From Saccharibacillus qingshengii (GTDB lineage Bacteria > Bacillota > Bacilli > Paenibacillales > Paenibacillaceae): DNA of 64,000 nucleotides. A program made the position numbers and the translations under genes. This document shows positions 61,167 through 64,000 of the stretch, piece by piece. Position 1 is the first letter of the stretch. Each line of letters opens with the position of its first letter. The DNA is taken from assembly GCF_013185195.1 (NCBI RefSeq), contig NZ_JAAZWC010000004.1, positions 1-64,000 on the forward strand, written 5' to 3'. The notes under the pieces were generated by a model. It searched no databases. It saw only the letters and a program-made list of their open reading frames with translations, and had not been told where the DNA came from.

Positions 61167-62207
61167 TTACTCGCCGAACCCTTCCACAACCAGCTTCCCG
61201 ATCATGCTGCCGCTCTCCAAGCGGCGGTGCGCTTCGCGCATATTGGCCGCGTGGAACGGAGCCAGCCGCTCGGTCAGCGTCGTGACGAGCGTGCCTTCCT
61301 CCACAAGCTTCGCCGCCTCGTTCAGCAATTCGTGCTGGGCGATCATGTCAGGCGTCTCGAACATGGCGCGGGTGAACATCAGCTCCCAGACGAACGTGCC
61401 GCTCTTGTCTTTGAGTTTGTTCAGGTCGAAGGCTTCTTGGGTCTCTACAATAGAGCAGATTGCGCCTTGGGGCGCCAGAGCCTTCGCCATATTGTCCCAG
61501 TGCTTGTCGGTGCTGTTCAGGCACAGGATATAGGCCGGAGCTTCCAATCCGAGCCGCTGGATCTGATCCGCAAAATCTTCATGATGCGTGATGATGTGAT
61601 GCGCGCCGTGCTGCCGCGCCCAAGCGGCGGATTCTTCGCGCGAAGCGGTGCCGATTACGGTCAGCCCCGCCAGGTTTGCGAGCTGGGTCGCGATCGATCC
61701 GACGCCTCCGGCCGCTCCGATGACGAGAATGCTTTTTCCGGCATTGTCTTCCGGGTTCTTCGATAGGCGAAGACGGTCGTGCAGCGCTTCCCAGGCCGTG
61801 ATCGTGGTCAGCGGCAGAGCGGCCGCTTCGGCCCAGTCGAGCGTCTTGGGTTTGCGGCCGACGATTCGTTCGTCCACGAGCTGGAATTCGGCATTGCTGC
61901 CGGAACGCGTAATGCTGCCCGCATAATAGACGTCGTCTCCCGGCTGGAACAGGGTCACGTCTTCGCCAACGGCTTCGACGATCCCCGCGGCATCCCAACC
62001 CAGTACACGGGGCTGTTCTTCCCGGCGGGCTTTGGGAGAGCGGACTTTGGTATCGACAGGATTGACGGAGACCGCTTTTACGCGGACAAGCAGGTCGTGT
62101 CCCCGGGGCGTCGGTCGGTCCAGTTCCACATCGATCAGGCTGTCTTCGCGTTCGATCGGCAGATATTCGTTCAGGGCTACGGCTTTCATGGGAACTGCAG
62201 GGTTCAT
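61167..62207 (-). CDS. zinc-type alcohol dehydrogenase-like protein (quinone oxidoreductase group)
   Basis: 346 residues of the MDR superfamily. KAVSVNPVDTKVRSP (about residues 43-57), VLGWDAAGIVEAVGEDVTLFQPGDDVYYAG (about 69-98) and the NADPH-binding GAAGGVGSIATQLA (about 155-168) match TIGR02817-type zinc-binding dehydrogenases, which generally lack catalytic zinc ligands. Likely reduces quinones or enones with NADPH. ATG 62207 is preceded by GGGAGG; upstream in-frame codons look non-coding. Confidence 0.9.
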   Translation of the reverse strand: MNPAVPMKAVALNEYLPIEREDSLIDVELDRPTPRGHDLLVRVKAVSVNPVDTKVRSPKARREEQPRVLGWDAAGIVEAVGEDVTLFQPGDDVYYAGSITRSGSNAEFQLVDERIVGRKPKTLDWAEAAALPLTTITAWEALHDRLRLSKNPEDNAGKSILVIGAAGGVGSIATQLANLAGLTVIGTASREESAAWARQHGAHHIITHHEDFADQIQRLGLEAPAYILCLNSTDKHWDNMAKALAPQGAICSIVETQEAFDLNKLKDKSGTFVWELMFTRAMFETPDMIAQHELLNEAAKLVEEGTLVTTLTERLAPFHAANMREAHRRLESGSMIGKLVVEGFGE

Positions 62208-62335
62208 GTTGTATTCCTCCCGTTTGAAGTGATACTCAGGCGCACTCGTGTATGTATAACGCCAAAAGAACCCCGCATAAACGGTCCACGCGCAGACGTC
62301 CGCTGCCGAGATTCGAGGCGGCGGACGCCGGGGCG

Positions 62336-64000
62336 TCATTCCTGCAGGCCCGGCGCAGTCTGCTCGCCCGGTGGAAACCAGACGGTGCGCAGGTCGATCC
62401 AGCCCTGCGCACCGAAGCTGACGCCGCGGATGCTGGGCAGATACGAAGTCTGCAGCGGCGTTTCGTACAGAATCTGCAGCTGGCGTTCGGCGACCAGGCG
62501 GGCTTCGATCGGATCAAGTTCCCGCCCGCGCCCGCGGGGCGTCTCTTCCGCGGCGGCCCGGCGCAGCGCGTTTCGAATAAAGGCGCGGGTTGCCGAATCG
62601 GCATGCTCCGACAGCGTCAGGTACAGATCGAACAGCCGCAGCTGCTCGTCGCGGTCGCGGATCAGCGAGAACAAGAGGAGATCCGCGGCCAGCCGGGTCC
62701 GGCCTTTGAAATCGTCTACCGTCACGATGATGGTCCGGCACGAATAGCCGCAGCTTTCCAGCCGCTCTCTGAGGAGAGCGGCGTCTTTGCGATACTGCGG
62801 AATGGTCAGCAGGCGCAGAGGCTTCCGCTCCGGGCCGGATTCATCCGAAGCCGCAGCGTCGGAGTCTGCCCCGGAGAGAACCGCCATCACCGCTGCCCGC
62901 TCGATCGGATCGCGCAGCGGACCGCTTTTCGTATTGCAGGTCACGAATTTGCGCGAGAACACTTCCGCATGCGCCCGGCTCCAGGCTTCTTCGAATTCCG
63001 CGCCGCCGTTCGGGGCCGGGCGCTCCTTTTGCCGACGGAAGGTCTCTGCGCTTGTTTTTGCCGCCGCGCTTTGGGTTTCTTCTCTCTTGTTCGGTCCGTC
63101 TCCCTGCCACACATGGAACGGCGAATCCGATTCCCCGACATCTTCTCCGCCTTCTATCCGCCAAGGAATATTGACGATCTCGACCCGGTCCAGATGCGCC
63201 CGGCCCGCATAATGCGGAACATGCGCTTCCAGTACGCATAGGTCGGGCAGGAACGTCGCGATCCGGAAAGGACCGGTACCGATCGGATTCAGCCGAAACT
63301 CTTCCTCGCCCTGGCGCAGCGCTTCCTTGGGTACAATCGATGTCCGGCTGGTACAGAGGAAAGGCAGAAACAGCGTATGCGCGCGCTTCAGGCGAATCTG
63401 CACGACAAGCGGACCAGGCGCCGTCACTTCGGCGATATTGCGGAACATAAAACCGTACAGTACACGCTCCGGCAGCTCCCGCATACGTTCGAACGAATAA
63501 ACGACGTCTTCCGAAGTCAGGATTCGCCCGTCATGGAACGGAACGTCTTTGCGCAGATAGAAGGTCCAGCAGGTTCCCTCTTCGCCCGATTCCCAGTGAT
63601 GGGCCAGCGCCGGCAGAATCTCGTCCGAGCCGTCCCGGCGGCGCAGCAGGCCGTCGAAGACGTGGCCGACAACGAAGGATTCCGCGAGCAGATTGGTGCG
63701 CAGCGGATCCAGCGAATGCAGCTGCTGACGGATCGGCAGCCGCAGCGTGTCGATCTGCCGCCCGGTCCGCGTCTCCGAATGATGCCCGAAATAAGCGCGC
63801 AGCGATTCTCTCAGCCTGGCCTGCATCGCGGGCGGCGGAGCGGTATCGCCCAGCTCGCCCGCGATGCCGCGAATATCGCCGCGTCCGATCGCGTCGGCTA
63901 CCGACTGCGCGGCGATATCTTCCGGCGTCCAGCGAAAAGCAAGTCCCGAGCGCCGGCCGCGTCCGCGCTTGGACGACCAGCAGATCCAGCCGGCCGCCGC
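62336..64000 (-). CDS. SgrR-like protein: winged-helix plus solute-binding domain, partial at right edge
   Basis: 555 residues are visible; the frame stays open to the window end, so the N-terminus is missing. The first visible part (GWICWSSKRGRGRRSGLAFRW, then GRGDIRGIAGEL) resembles the end of the SgrR N-terminal winged-helix domain. From about residue 75 follows a family 5 solute-binding domain: LDPLRTNLLAESFVVGHVFDGL, FYLRKDVPFHDGRILTSEDVVYSFERM and LNPIGTGPFRI. In E. coli SgrR responds to sugar-phosphate stress; related Bacillales proteins control transport genes. No signal peptide is expected. Confidence 0.85.
   Translation of the reverse strand, partial: AAAGWICWSSKRGRGRRSGLAFRWTPEDIAAQSVADAIGRGDIRGIAGELGDTAPPPAMQARLRESLRAYFGHHSETRTGRQIDTLRLPIRQQLHSLDPLRTNLLAESFVVGHVFDGLLRRRDGSDEILPALAHHWESGEEGTCWTFYLRKDVPFHDGRILTSEDVVYSFERMRELPERVLYGFMFRNIAEVTAPGPLVVQIRLKRAHTLFLPFLCTSRTSIVPKEALRQGEEEFRLNPIGTGPFRIATFLPDLCVLEAHVPHYAGRAHLDRVEIVNIPWRIEGGEDVGESDSPFHVWQGDGPNKREETQSAAAKTSAETFRRQKERPAPNGGAEFEEAWSRAHAEVFSRKFVTCNTKSGPLRDPIERAAVMAVLSGADSDAAASDESGPERKPLRLLTIPQYRKDAALLRERLESCGYSCRTIIVTVDDFKGRTRLAADLLLFSLIRDRDEQLRLFDLYLTLSEHADSATRAFIRNALRRAAAEETPRGRGRELDPIEARLVAERQLQILYETPLQTSYLPSIRGVSFGAQGWIDLRTVWFPPGEQTAPGLQE

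Noticed and set aside
1-64000. CRISPR arrays, tRNA, rRNA and riboswitches
   Set aside because: No regularly spaced direct repeats, tRNA cloverleaf patterns, rRNA stretches or familiar riboswitch cores were seen while reading both strands; a covariance-model search was not possible.

Overview
The window reads as chromosomal DNA of a GC-rich, spore-forming Bacillales bacterium, most likely Paenibacillaceae and possibly close to Saccharibacillus. This is inferred from Bacillus-type RlmN and Spo0M, AGGAGG-type ribosome binding sites, a sigma-D-like chemotaxis promoter and a base composition that looks well above 50% GC outside the first 1.2 kb. I saw no rRNA, tRNA, CRISPR array, prophage or complete insertion sequence. 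The genes are short operons on both strands separated by strong intrinsic terminators.

Layout. 1-4.8 kb: a type III restriction-modification locus. Its mod gene is AT-rich, open at the left edge and frameshifted at an A8 tract; res is intact. 5-12.5 kb: redox and stress genes (LLM flavin oxidoreductase, ArsR/AHSA1/FMN-reductase operon, divergent MarR/quinone reductase, a duplicated secreted protein, an epimerase). 12.7-16.9 kb: a diguanylate cyclase, a radical SAM protein, a small basic protein and a cysteine-cluster protein. 17-20 kb: an operon for ADP-ribose and NAD chemistry (Nudix/NrtR-like regulator, NADAR, bacterial PARG, and a macrodomain gene broken by an internal deletion). 20-24.5 kb: mini-catalase, quinol monooxygenase, DedA, WYL regulator, GyrI-like protein. 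24.6-31.2 kb: membrane PAS-GGDEF-EAL protein, a sigma factor fused to a DUF1835-like domain, EcsC, zinc metallopeptidase. 31.4-46.4 kb: DUF2252, GIY-YIG-like protein, Udk, a GGEEF cyclase, two soluble PAS-chemoreceptor paralogues, a second LLM protein, Spo0M, a desaturase-like flavoprotein, CPBP protease with MerR, a TIGR01777-type epimerase and an HD-GYP protein. 46.4-50 kb: an exopolysaccharide operon like B. subtilis ydaJ-K-M, with a degenerate GGDEF protein that keeps the c-di-GMP inhibitory-site motif. 50.4-55.5 kb: RlmN, rhamnose mutarotase, peptide transporter, proline symporter. 55.8-61 kb: an ATP-grasp (glutathionylspermidine synthase-like) / lipoprotein / DUF350 / DUF4178 / potassium-channel module. 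61-64 kb: a zinc-type alcohol dehydrogenase relative and an SgrR-like protein cut by the right edge.

The most unusual structure is non-coding. Five copies of a 202-280 bp foldback element (6493-6694, 9641-9885, 39381-39618, 49983-50262, 52053-52254) share ends of the type TGTCGAGAAAGTC, and each sits inside an intrinsic terminator. In four of them the whole 22-25 bp host terminator hairpin is present on both sides of the element. The hairpin sequence differs at every site, so it belongs to the target and not to the element. A decayed sixth copy lies at about 9941-10080. This looks like a terminator-targeting MITE-like family.

A second theme is cyclic-di-GMP: three GGDEF/GGEEF proteins with intact active-site motifs, an EAL domain, an HD-GYP protein and a degenerate GGDEF receptor beside a glycosyltransferase, suggesting that exopolysaccharide made by the 46.5-49.9 kb operon is controlled by c-di-GMP.
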